In this document: piece after piece, positions 1 to 9,176 of the stretch
Layout: every line of letters starts with the position of its first letter
How positions within the stretch are numbered: position 1 is the stretch's first letter
Assembly (NCBI GenBank): GCA_030549175.1
Contig: JAUKUA010000009.1
Location: forward strand, 62,001 to 126,000
DNA length: 64,000 nucleotides
Direction of reading: 5' to 3'
From: Lasiosphaeris hirsuta
Taxonomy: Eukaryota > Ascomycota > Sordariomycetes > Sordariales > Lasiosphaeriaceae
Notes under the pieces: generated by a model
Told to the model about the DNA's origin: nothing
Database searches by the model: none
What the model saw: only the letters and a program-made list of their open reading frames with translations
Made by a program: the position numbers and the translations under genes

Positions 1-1262
1 TAAAACGTACTAACGTGAAAATCAAGGGAACTATGCCGGTGCCTTTCCAATTGACAAGTTTAACATGACTGTGACAAAGGTCTGTCCACACCCTCATCTA
101 GACACTCTATCTTCAAACTGATGTTTGTCTTTAAAAGGGAAAAAAATATCTTTTAGGAATTATCAATACCTCAGTCGACATAACCTACATTTTCAGCATT
201 GACAACCACGAATTTACCGTCATGACTACGGAATTTTGTTCCCATTACGCCTTACAACACCCGCCATATCGTAGTCGGATTGCTGACACTACTTGTCTGC
301 CTAGGCCAACGCTATCATGTTGTCCTGACCGCTACTCCTAATGTCATTGACGACTCAACACCGCCCGACAACTACTGGATCCGTGTGATTCCGGCCGACG
401 GATGCAAAGGGTTTGAGACTGGAAATGAGCCCGATGAGCGACAGGGAATTCTTGAATACGATGCAAAGAACATAGGAGTCCCAAGCACAGTCCGGGGTAA
501 TTTTCCCAAGGCGTGTCGGGATGAGCATTACGACATATTAACGCCCATAGTTCCATGGAAGATTGAGCCAATTGAGCTTTCGGGTAAGTTTGTCTCACCG
601 AATAGTTGGAAAAGACATGTGCAGCTAATTCATGTGCATCCGGACAGCGTTGGCAAGTTCCCAGTTTGATGTAGGGAAGAAGACGAGGCCGAGCAGGCCT
701 TTGCCGGTCGACAACTTTTCGTGGTGGGCCTTGGGGGAAGATCCTCTCTGGTTGGACTTTGCAGACCCTACCATTTTGAGCCTCGGAAACACTACTTGGA
801 ACAAGGATCACGTTGTTGTTTCCAAGAACGGCACGGCGGAAACATGGGTTTATTTGGTTGTGACGGGCCCACCTCCGTCCAAGGACTGCCCGACAGGCAA
901 ATGCTTCTTCTCTATGGCACATCCCATAAGCTAAGCTCTCCCTTATTAATCCTAGCAAGGCACTATTGGCACTGAACAAACGGTATCAGATGCATTTGCA
1001 CGGCCACGATTTTGCCCTGCTCGCCCAGGGAACGAACACATCGGAACTCCAAAACGACCAGCTCAAGTTTGACAACCCTCCACGTCGGGATGTTGTGCTA
1101 CTTCCCACTGAAGGATACATCGTCATTGCCTTCAAGGCCGACAATCCTGGATCATGGCTTTTCCACTGTCACATTCCTTGGCATGCATCTAGTGGACTGG
1201 CTTTGCAGATTCTTGAGCGGCAGGATGACCTTCGGAGCCAAATTGGCAGTAGACCAAAGTAG
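1..1262 (+). pseudogene. laccase-type multicopper oxidase, partial and broken
   Basis: The middle and C-terminal parts of a fungal laccase (copper oxidase that takes electrons from phenols and reduces oxygen) run in from the left edge. A probable intron lies at about 79-157 and another at 584-667 (GTAAGT...CAG). The C-terminal copper motifs are intact: HLHGHDF near 990-1010 and HCHIPWH near 1168-1188. Breaks are visible. A run of four T at 234-237 puts the segment ending VMTTEF out of frame with VPITPY. Seven extra residues sit between VVG and GQRYH. About 60 bases separate HP from MHLHGHD without a good GT donor, and the tail stops early at 1260. The N-terminal copper domain lies outside the window. 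The family call is firm; pseudogene status rests on these breaks, and one or two could be unusual introns. Confidence 0.72.
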
Positions 1263-2235
1263 GGCGATCTCGGTCCAGCTCAGAAATATGCTCCCGTAAG
1301 CTGTTGATAGGTAGTTTGATGGCAAAGTAAAGATGGCCGCCTGCAAATTCGCCAGGCGATCCAGCATCAACGGCCTGCATTCTTTTCAGGTCCTGGACAC
1401 CCAATTCTGGAATGTGGACAATTTCCACATCTCCGCGTAGCTTCCAATGAAGCCAACCATGTTAACGGGGTCTTTGGCCGAGCCGTACGGCGGAGCATAT
1501 GTCAGCTCCAGGTGTTCCATGTCAAAAACGGTCATGTTGGCCTAGATCGCAGTCGACAAGACATCGATGCGTTTTTCGACTCCGGCAATGCCAAACGCCT
1601 GGGCTCCAAGTAGAGACGTAATGCACCAGCTCGAAGATTGTGGCTTCGAGCCCCAACAGTCCGAGGTTCTTGGCCGCTTCCACGCCAATGAAGCCTCCGC
1701 CCACCACACACGCCTGTATTTCTTGATGCCGTCAAGATCCATGATTGCTGTGAGGTGTAACACATGAGGACTGTCGCGGCCTTTGATATCTCGCCGAACT
1801 GTGGCGCGCCTTGTGACAAAATGAGCTTGTCATAAGGAATTTCTTCAACCTCGGAGCTACCGTGTGTGGGCTGAACGTAGACCATGTGCCAAACTGGGTC
1901 ATGTGCCAAACTGGGTCGATGTCAGAGGCCTCATAGTTGACCCAGACATCAGTGTTGAAGCGAACCTTGAAGATTTCCGGCATCTGGAGAATGAGAGATG
2001 CGCGCTCATAAATCACGTCACCGAGGTCGTAGGGTACTCCGCAGTTGGCGTAGCTGACATACGGACCCTGTTCAAAGACAGTGATTGATGCATCTTCGTC
2101 CAGCCACCTGGCCCTGGTAGCAGGCGACATGCTATCCGCAACTCCTCCAACAACAACAATCTTCTTTTGCGGAAAATTAGAGCATTCATTTTGTTGAAGA
2201 CCTCTTTTCCCGAAATTGTGATGAGACTGAAAGAC
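1189..2235 (-). pseudogene. CoA-disulfide reductase-like flavoprotein with rhodanese tail, decayed
   Basis: On the minus strand the pieces follow the order of an FAD/NAD(P)H disulfide reductase with a C-terminal rhodanese domain. First is an FAD-binding start (KIVVVGGVA, then YVSYANCGVPY) around 2000-2165. Then come PYDKLILSQGA near 1825 and the NAD-binding GGGFIGVEAAKNLG near 1670-1700. The motif LELTYAPPYGSAKDPVN follows near 1465-1515, and then a rhodanese segment ending LVYCQFG near 1230. The reading frame changes several times. One change is exactly explained by a 17-bp tandem duplication at 1884-1917. Roughly 250 residues between the NAD site and the APPYGSAKDPVN motif are missing. This architecture is commoner in bacteria but also occurs in fungi. 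It is convergent with the laccase remnant and overlaps its last bases. Confidence 0.75.
1884..1917. repeat. 17-bp perfect tandem duplication (two copies)
   Basis: ATGTGCCAAACTGGGTC occurs at 1884-1900 and again at 1901-1917 with no mismatch. Seventeen is not a multiple of three, so the second copy shifts the frame of the minus-strand flavoprotein pseudogene. Removing one copy joins the upstream ...YEASDID part to the downstream ...PTHGSSEVEEIPYDKL part in one frame. Perfect identity suggests a recent event. Confidence 0.95.
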
Positions 2236-2477
2236 TGACATACTTGATGGCACCGCCATCATGACATGACATGGAATAGATAACGAGTACCCAACCAGTA
2301 CTAGCCTATTCCACATTGCTGAGCCTTATAAGGTATCTAGGTAAATACCTGGGAAGCAGCTAATTCTGTTAACTGAAGTCGGGGGATCACGTGACATCTA
2401 TGGACTGGTTCCCCTTTCCCTGCTCACCATTTCTCTTGAAGAATGACAAAACCCCAGAATTATACGAGTGAGAATCT

Positions 2478-2898
2478 CTAGAGCGTGTACAAGAATCTGG
2501 GCGAATATCCCCCAATAAATCGACTTCTGAGCTTGTGTCCCCCTTGACCAAGTAGGCTCTCCTGCCCGCTCTTCGCACCGCATTTTCCCTCGCGAGCAGG
2601 ATGTGGAACAAGGCGCTGCCGCCAAAGAGACAAATTTCCAATTGCGCAATAATAGTTCCATAGCCTGAAATTAAACGCTGGGCGTCTACCACATGTCGCT
2701 CGACACAATGCCGTTGAGGTTTCCCCAGCCAATCATGAAGCCCAGAACAATACCACGCTTGTACACCCCTTCAATATTGTTGGCAATCCACGCTATTGTC
2801 ACCAGGATGGACGCATAAATGCTAATAAAACCCATGCAAATACAGTCAACGAGGGGGATATCATGGATAAGATGCTTCATTTCCGCAGGTGGTAGCAC
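2478..2898 (-). pseudogene. MFS permease, Dal5/allantoate-type, C-terminal remnant
   Basis: The minus strand reads IAWIANNIEGVYKRG, then VLGFMIGWGNLNGIVSSD, then in another frame FGGSALFHILLARENAVRR, then LVKGDTSSEVDLLGD, and in a third frame RFLYTL followed by a stop. This is the usual end of the fungal anion:cation symporter group (Dal5, nicotinate and allantoate permeases): last membrane segments, a charged tail and a terminal RxxxRYxL-like motif. At least two frame changes are needed to link the pieces, and about two thirds of a normal 500-residue permease is missing on the N-terminal side. No long upstream exon supports a functional gene. The substrate cannot be told from this fragment. 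Confidence 0.65.
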
Positions 2899-3013
2899 TG
2901 AATGTTATTAAACCTCGACAAATTCAAGGCTCAGATACCAAAGGAGATTTACCCCCCTTTTGCATGCAAAACGGTACTTGCCACCTCTACCTGCAGGGCT
3001 ACTTACGCGATCC

Positions 3014-4598
3014 TCACTGAGCACGAATTATTCCCCTGAGCCAAATCCCAGCCCGCACTGTGGCGCCATTGCCAACATCAAAATCGGTCTCCAACGCCAT
3101 ATTAGGTGCGCTGAAGACATCCTCAAGGGGCACCTCAACCGAGCCACGCTCCTCCTCGCTGTCCATCAACGTGATTGTGACTGGCGGGCCTGGCACCATG
3201 CCCGAAGTAAGCGGGATTTTGAAGGCCTGGTCAAACGACGGATTCTCAATGTCGGACCCCGGAGCATCAGTCTTGATAGCAGTTCTGAAGGCCTGGCCCC
3301 CCCAAGAGACCTTTACGCTGGGCTTCAGCTGCAGCCTATTCCCTTGAATGCCGAGCGCTGACGCCACCAGGACCGTCAGGAGCCCAACAGTTCCGGAGCC
3401 CTCTTCGGAAAGACTTGTGGCGTCAGGGACGAACTGAAAGAAGATGCCGCTGAGGTTGAGCTTCTTTTCCGTAGATTCGCCATTGTGAACTAGACTGAGT
3501 TCCTGCCTGCCGCCGTCAAGGAGGAGCTGCTTCACGTTGGTTCTGGCCACCCCCATGTCGTCGTCCGAGGTGGTATCGTCATCCTTGACGTCGACCTCAA
3601 TGTGCTGATGATAGTCGGTGATGAGGAAGTCGTGTGCTTCATTCCACTCGGGATGTCGGTTGTTCTTGACCGTCTCGGTCTTCCATTCGCCCTCTGCCGA
3701 CACATTGACCTTGACGAAGCAGTCGGGGACGTCGTGGACTAGCTTCTTGAGGAAGTTTTTGGACTTGCTCTCTTCGCCGAAATTAGTTCCCGACTCAATC
3801 GTGAGACGTAGCACGCCGAGGGGGTGCTGGTACGTCTTGAAAAAGTCATTGTTGGGGTCGAGCTTGACGAGGAAGCGGTTGGGGAGCACAGCCATGGAGG
3901 AAATGATGCTCAAAATTACTTTGCGAATAGCTCGATCAATGACACCCAGGTTGGCAATGTGTGCTCCGTCAGTAAAGACCAGTTCTAGGCTGGGTGGGTC
4001 GATGAATGCCACTTGGACGGCTCCGATCTAGCGCTGGTCAGGCGGAGCTCGAGCTTGGTAGCGTAGCTGGGGTGGCGGCATCTTACCAGTGGGATGATGT
4101 TTGTGAGGGGGCAGAGCAGCAGGGAAAGCCTGCCCTTGAGTTTGACGTGCTCAACTCCCTGGACGAATCAGCACCGTTTGCCACCTTGTTGGAGACGGGC
4201 GAGCAAATCACATACAATCTTGGGAATCATGCTTCCGTCCAGCTCAATGTCGCATGCTCCATCCCAGTTGAGGTCCAAATCGACCTTGATGCCGTTGTTC
4301 TCCGTCTTGTGCACATCAACATTGGCAAACGTCATGGGGATGTGGCCTAAGTCGATCTTGGTGAAGTGAAGCGTGTTGAGGGGCGCCGGCAGCATGACCC
4401 CGAACATGGGTTCTGCAATATCCTTGATCATACGGCCCCCGGCAACGCAAATGTTGGGCCATAGCTGTGCGACGATGTCGTTGATGAAGCCTGTAACATC
4501 TGTTAGATCATGTACGTCGGAGAACCGGGCTGGTTTGCAGGCTTTCCAACAGATTCAGGCCCGCCCGAGGCAGTCAAGGTTTCGATGAGCGATGCCAT
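3014..4598 (-). CDS. SMP and tandem C2 domain protein (synaptotagmin/tricalbin-like)
   Basis: The start MASLIETL is at 4598. Two clear introns are spliced out: 4215-4159 (GTATGT...CTGAT...CAG, joining IPKI to GVEHVKLKG) and 4086-4028 (GTAAGA...CTGAC...TAG, joining NIIPL to IGAVQVAFI). The N-terminal half is an SMP-type lipid-binding domain (NDIVAQLWPNI, then MIKDIAEPMF, then IPKIGVEHVKLKGRLSLL). It is followed by one good C2 domain (GVLRLTIESG to VKDDDTTSDDD) and a second, weaker C2-like domain near the end. Such proteins bind lipid and calcium at membrane contact sites; no membrane segment is seen here. Exon 1 joins to NDIVAQLW only by a one-base shift near 4505 or by removing a 35-nt intron that contains CTAAC and ends TTACAG. 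With that intron the protein is about 477 residues. Confidence 0.75.
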
Positions 4599-6136
4599 GG
4601 TTGCCGTTCGTGTGCTGTTGTGGCTCGGAAGGGGGGGAAAAGAAGGGGAGTGAGTGTGGTTGACAGCGTCGGTTGCAGTTCGTGCACCGAGACGAGCCAG
4701 TCCAGAAAGGCGATGGGTGGATCGCAAATATAAATAATGGATACTGAGGCCTCTTTCTCAGCTTTGCGGGGTTTTCTGAGAAGCTAAAGCTGTGGTATCC
4801 AGCCAACGAGTGATGTCATGTCTTGGGCTGCGGCCGGCACGAATCCGATTGTGCAAACCAGCTGGCTGCCCAACAACCCCGCATTCCCTGCCTGGGCCAT
4901 TGAATCACGATAACACCATCTCCAATTCCATCTCAGTATCGACGCCGCTGACGAGCAGGAATCCACGCCTAGATCTGGGTTGACAAAGGCCCGCCAAAAA
5001 TCGCACCACAGATCAAGGTCATGATTGTGAATTCCAAGACCTTTGAGCAAGAATGAACGTCAAGTTTGCCGGGATTGGTCGTGAGGACAGACTGGGGACC
5101 TTGACGGCGAGTTTTTGACCCATCATAACGGTTCTTCTGTTTGCTTCTCGAGGGAATCAATATGTATTTGAGGCATCTCTGGACGCGGAGTTTAGATGAG
5201 GGCATTCCGACAGCCACCTTCACTCAATTGAAGTTCCCCACAGGTTGCTTGTCACAGGTGGACAGGGTCACATTTATCCCCGCATGACGCATGATGCGTG
5301 GTTTCAGCTGAAGTTGTCTGACTCCTCTCTCTGGCACATGGTACTTGTTTTGCTGCTCAGCGGGGGTACATATTCAATGGTGTGGCGACTCAACATTATC
5401 CGCACTTGGGTAAGCAGATTTGCTAGCAATTGGATTGGTGCGGGATTCAAATGTCAAAGATGACTTTTTAATGATAAGAAAGGAAAGTCGAAGAAAAGTC
5501 CTATTTACCACTGGCAGTTGCCCACCGTGGTGGCTTCTGCAGGGTCTGGGCATGGCGTCTGGCAACAGTGGTGCAAGGAACGGGGTAGGGCAGGGGCAAT
5601 AGTGCAGCAGGGGTGAGCTGGAGAGGCCAGAGGTCCTGGGGGGGGGGAGTTAATGTGATGGGCAGGGCCGAGATCGGTCACGCCATATTCGTGTGTTGGG
5701 GGCAAGGGGGTCAAAGCATCGGGGTGAGACTCTCGCTGGAAGATAGTTACCGTGCCCTGGACTGCCTGCCGCCTTCAGCAACGGATACCCCGCCAAAGAC
5801 TTGTCAGTCGACAGCCTCTATTTCCAGCGCCATTGCTTGAATGAATGCCTTGTCAACCAACCGGGACCCGCAAACCCCGCTCCACCCAAGTACATACACC
5901 TATCGCCGAGCACCTGTTACACGCAATGGCTCTCTGTTCAAGTTTCCGGTTTTCCCGGACCTCCAGCAAATAACCGCTGCTTGCATCGGTGCATCCAGCA
6001 AAAGGCGACCGACCGGTGATGAGAAATGTGGTTCCAGAGAGGGGTAATACCAAGATTTAGCACAACCCACCTCGCAACCACCATTTGCTCAAACATTAGA
6101 CTTCCAGCGCCTCCATTACCTTGCTTTCCACACATC
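4599..6136. other. intergenic, no gene supported
   Basis: Between the divergent SMP-C2 gene and the oxidoreductase gene no frame longer than about 90 codons shows a family pattern or splice-joined coding. A TATTTATATTT stretch near 4725-4737 is a possible TATA region for the minus-strand gene. The last 150 bases before 6137 are C/T-rich, as in many fungal promoters. Confidence 0.5.
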
Positions 6137-7499
6137 ATGACAGCTCCAATCAAAGTCGGCATCATAGGCTACGGCTTTTCAACCAAATGTTTCCATCTTC
6201 CATTCATCCTCCCCAACCCCGAGCTTGAGGTATATGCCTTCCTCCAGCGGGCACCCCCGCCAGAAGATGCCACTGTTGCGCCACCCAAGGTCTGGGGTCA
6301 CTGCACAATCGACTTTCCCGAGGCTAGACATTACATGACGGCCGATACTTTCTTCGCCGACGACCAGATCGAGCTCGTTATTGTGTGCACTCACTCACAC
6401 GAGGAGTTGATCGAAAAGGCACTGCTTGCTAGAAAGCATGGTGAGCCGCGAGCCAATGCCGCTCATACGTGAATGCTAAATAAGAAATAGTGGTTGTGGA
6501 GAAGCCGTTTGTGAATACCAGCGCTGACGCTGAAAGACTGATTGCACTTGCAAATGAAAAGGGCAGACTTCTCACAGTGTTCCAGAGTAAGAGTGGCCAT
6601 TCAGAGCTATAGCGCCCGCAACAGTAAAGCTGATACAGACGACATTACAACAGATCGGAGACTAGACAGCGACTTCCGCACGTTGGACTATTTGGTCCAG
6701 CAAGGGGCTCTGGGAACAGTCCTGGAAGCCGACATACACTTTGACTTTCCCTCGCCCAGTTGGGTTACTGGCTGGGGCAAGGAGTACACACCGGGGCAGG
6801 GCATGGCGTTTGCACTTGGTAAGATGTTATCTCTCGGCCTCACTAATTCCGCCAACTAAATTGCCCAGGCACGCACACTATTGATCAGGCGTTGTACCTG
6901 TTTGGGCGTCCCGCTTCAGTCACGGCTTTCCTCAGATCCAACCGTGGCGCGGAAAGCGACATAGATGACACCTTTACCATCATCTTGCAGTATGCAGAAA
7001 AGAACCTGTTGGTGACGATCAAGACAGCCATTGTTACCCACATGAAGGACCAACTGCGATTCTTCGTTCGCGGAACAGGAGGTACTTACTTGAAGGTCAG
7101 AGAGCGCCCGTTATCTTACCAATACAGAGTGAATCTACTAACACGGCAGCTTGTTTGTAGTTTGGAACATGTCCTCAAGAGGCCAAAGCTATGGCGGCCC
7201 CGGGAGAGCCTGCTGCAGCACCCGACTTTGGGCTTGAAGATGCAAATATTTGGGGGACTCTGACAACCACCACCAAGTTCGACTCCGATAGCCAAACCCT
7301 CGATGAGCAAAGTGGCTTGTACGTAGGAAAATATCCAAGTCTTCCTGGGTGGTATAGGGGCTACTATGAAAACGTTGTCGCGGCAATCCGGGAGTCCGCA
7401 GACCTCTTTGTCAAACCAGAGACAGCTAGGGACGGCTTGAGGGTGATTGAGCTGGCAAGAAAGTCGCATGAGGAAGGGCGAGCGATTGCATGGTCTTGA
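6137..7499 (+). CDS. Gfo/Idh/MocA-family NAD(P)-dependent oxidoreductase
   Basis: Five exons join cleanly: 6137-6440, 6491-6586, 6654-6818, 6869-7095 and 7161-7499, giving 376 residues. Introns start GTGAGC, GTAAGA, GTAAGA and GTCAGA and end in AG. The N-terminal Rossmann fold has VGIIGYGFSTKCFHLPF, with the nucleotide-binding GxGxxxxxxH pattern of this family. EKPF follows at the end of the Rossmann domain, including the usual catalytic-site lysine. The C-terminal part has the family signatures GALGTVLEADIHFD, GTHTIDQALYLFGRP, DDTFTIILQY and YPSLPGWYRGYYE, and ends in the typical VIELARKSHEEG. It is likely a cytosolic sugar or polyol dehydrogenase; the substrate is unknown. The start is the only Met ahead of the Rossmann strand. 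It is convergent with the SDR gene at 7708. Confidence 0.92.
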
Positions 7500-7707
7500 G
7501 GTTTTACTTTAAAGTCATTTGGGAAGCACCCGGCCAGGAATTTGCATTGGGAGGTACTGTCGTGCCTATCTATGTCAACGGAATGCCTCTGATCTTTATT
7601 TTCTTGGATCCAACTAGCACCTATTTGGCCAACCAACAAATTGGCGCAGCTTACCTGCCCGAGATTTTGTAGCCGCAGCGATAGACTATCTACTCCATCT
7701 ACCGTAT

Positions 7708-8655
7708 CTACTCATCCACACCATTTAGAATGGTTGTCAACAGCGACGTGGTCTTGATTTCCTCGGCCCTCTCTATCAGCTCTTGGGCGTCCCAGTTGGC
7801 CCATACAAACTTGCCCTTCAAGAAGGCTGCTTCGGACGACGCAAGCCAGACATAGAAGTTGCCCGGGAGATCAGCTGGACACAAGGAGTCAGTAAGACGC
7901 CTAGACAGGTGTGGCGTAGGAAAGGTGAGGTGCGTACCCGAATCGGGGGCGTCCTTCTGGTAACCATTGGCCTCTGTCGCAACCCACCCCGGCTGCACGC
8001 TCACAACTCGAACGTGGGGGTTTTCCACCTGGATGTAGTCGGTCAACTTGAGAAGTGCCGCACGACCGTACGAGTACAGTCCAAAGCCCGACATGGCCGG
8101 CCAGTGGGCGATGCACGTGTTGGTACTCAGCACAATCGGGTCGGGTCCAGCGAGGGGGAGGAAAGCTTGGATGGCGTGCATAGCTGTCATGACTAGCCCC
8201 TGGAAGCTGCGGAGCAAGTGGTCGTCCGTTGCATCAGCAATGAGACTGTCTTCAGGTGCAGGGCCAGCGTTGGAAACGAGGACGTCAATGGTACCGCCTA
8301 CTCTCTTGGCGATGGATTGCAGAGCTTGCGTTGTTTCCTGGCGGGATCCAAGATCGGCCTGTTCAAAGATAACTTGTGTCTCTGCGTCGCTGGCGACGGC
8401 CGCAGCAATTTCCGCGGCCGCAGACGTGAGCTTGTCAAGGCGTCGACCGATGATGGAAACCGACTTGGCGCCCGCTTGGGCAAAGGAGATGGCAATAGCC
8501 TTCCCGATTCCCGTTGCTCCCCCCGTGATAACCACGTTGCGGCCTTTCGCAGACAGCTCTGGGCGGGACGGCGAGATGAAAGGGTAAGGAACTGTGCGCC
8601 ACGTCTTTGTGACAGGTTTGACCTTGGGGAGACTAGCCGCGTCCACAGAAGGCAT
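7708..8655 (-). CDS. short-chain dehydrogenase/reductase with Arg in place of the active-site Lys
   Basis: Two exons (8655-7938 and 7874-7708; intron GTACGC...CAG) encode 294 residues. The classical SDR cofactor motif TGGATGIGK lies at residues 44-52. NAG is present in VLVSNAG, and LSTNTC is at the catalytic-serine strand. The expected YxxxK reads YSYGR, so the lysine is an arginine in the DNA (CGT). The C-terminal VSVQPGWVAT and FLKGKFVWANWD are common in fungal SDRs with a C-terminal WANWD segment. I chose the Met at 8655 (MPSVDAAS); a frame-open extension to 8790 exists but looks non-conserved. The gene is divergent from the Zn2Cys6 regulator, and the 521-bp shared gap suggests co-control. 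The substrate is unknown. Confidence 0.9.
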   Translation of the reverse strand: MPSVDAASLPKVKPVTKTWRTVPYPFISPSRPELSAKGRNVVITGGATGIGKAIAISFAQAGAKSVSIIGRRLDKLTSAAAEIAAAVASDAETQVIFEQADLGSRQETTQALQSIAKRVGGTIDVLVSNAGPAPEDSLIADATDDHLLRSFQGLVMTAMHAIQAFLPLAGPDPIVLSTNTCIAHWPAMSGFGLYSYGRAALLKLTDYIQVENPHVRVVSVQPGWVATEANGYQKDAPDSGTHLTFPTPHLSRRLTDSLCPADLPGNFYVWLASSEAAFLKGKFVWANWDAQELIERAEEIKTTSLLTTILNGVDE

Positions 8656-9176
8656 CGTGACCCAGGCTGGAGATCGAACAAGTTTGTTGAAGGGAGAGAT
8701 CGTGCTACTTATGCGACGAGTCGTGGTTTGAAGGCCGAATGTTCGATTACTCTTCTTTTGCGTCAAGGAGAAATGTCCCGTTTTATACACAAAACTACTT
8801 GTATTTCGTTTCAGCCCATGGACTGACTTGTGTCCGCATTTGTCATGGCCCTTGGAAAATTAATGTTACCACCGAGTCCGCGGCCATTGTCCAGCAACGG
8901 CCGATCTATGCAATTGGACTCAGAGCGTATTCCGATTAAACTACTTGGGTATGTACCTATCCGCCGTTGTTGGTCAGCCACCACTCACGCTCGCAAAAGC
9001 AGGTCCGCGGACTTGCTTACCTACCCACCCATGTACCTTGTTGGTGCAAGTCCGGACTTCAAGCAGACCCCGCACTCAATGTCCATTTATGATGTAAGCG
9101 GTTGAATCTTGACCCATTACTAACATCTGTCGCATGAGCCTGCTGTTATTTCCCACCCAGGAACAGCTCTCGTAAA
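8656..9176. promoter_or_regulatory. shared SDR/regulator upstream region with CGG/CCG palindromes
   Basis: This 521-bp gap separates divergent start codons. It contains AGTCCGCGG at 8875-8883, the perfect palindrome GTCCGCGGAC at 9003-9012 and the perfect palindrome AAGTCCGGACTT at 9048-9059. A further TGTCCGCA lies near 8831. Zn2Cys6 factors bind paired CGG triplets, and the adjacent gene encodes one. Binding by that protein is an inference from position and motif type. Confidence 0.45.

Noticed and set aside
8048..8826. Plus-strand frames of 179 and 202 codons over the SDR gene
   Set aside because: Antisense shadows of the SDR coding exon.
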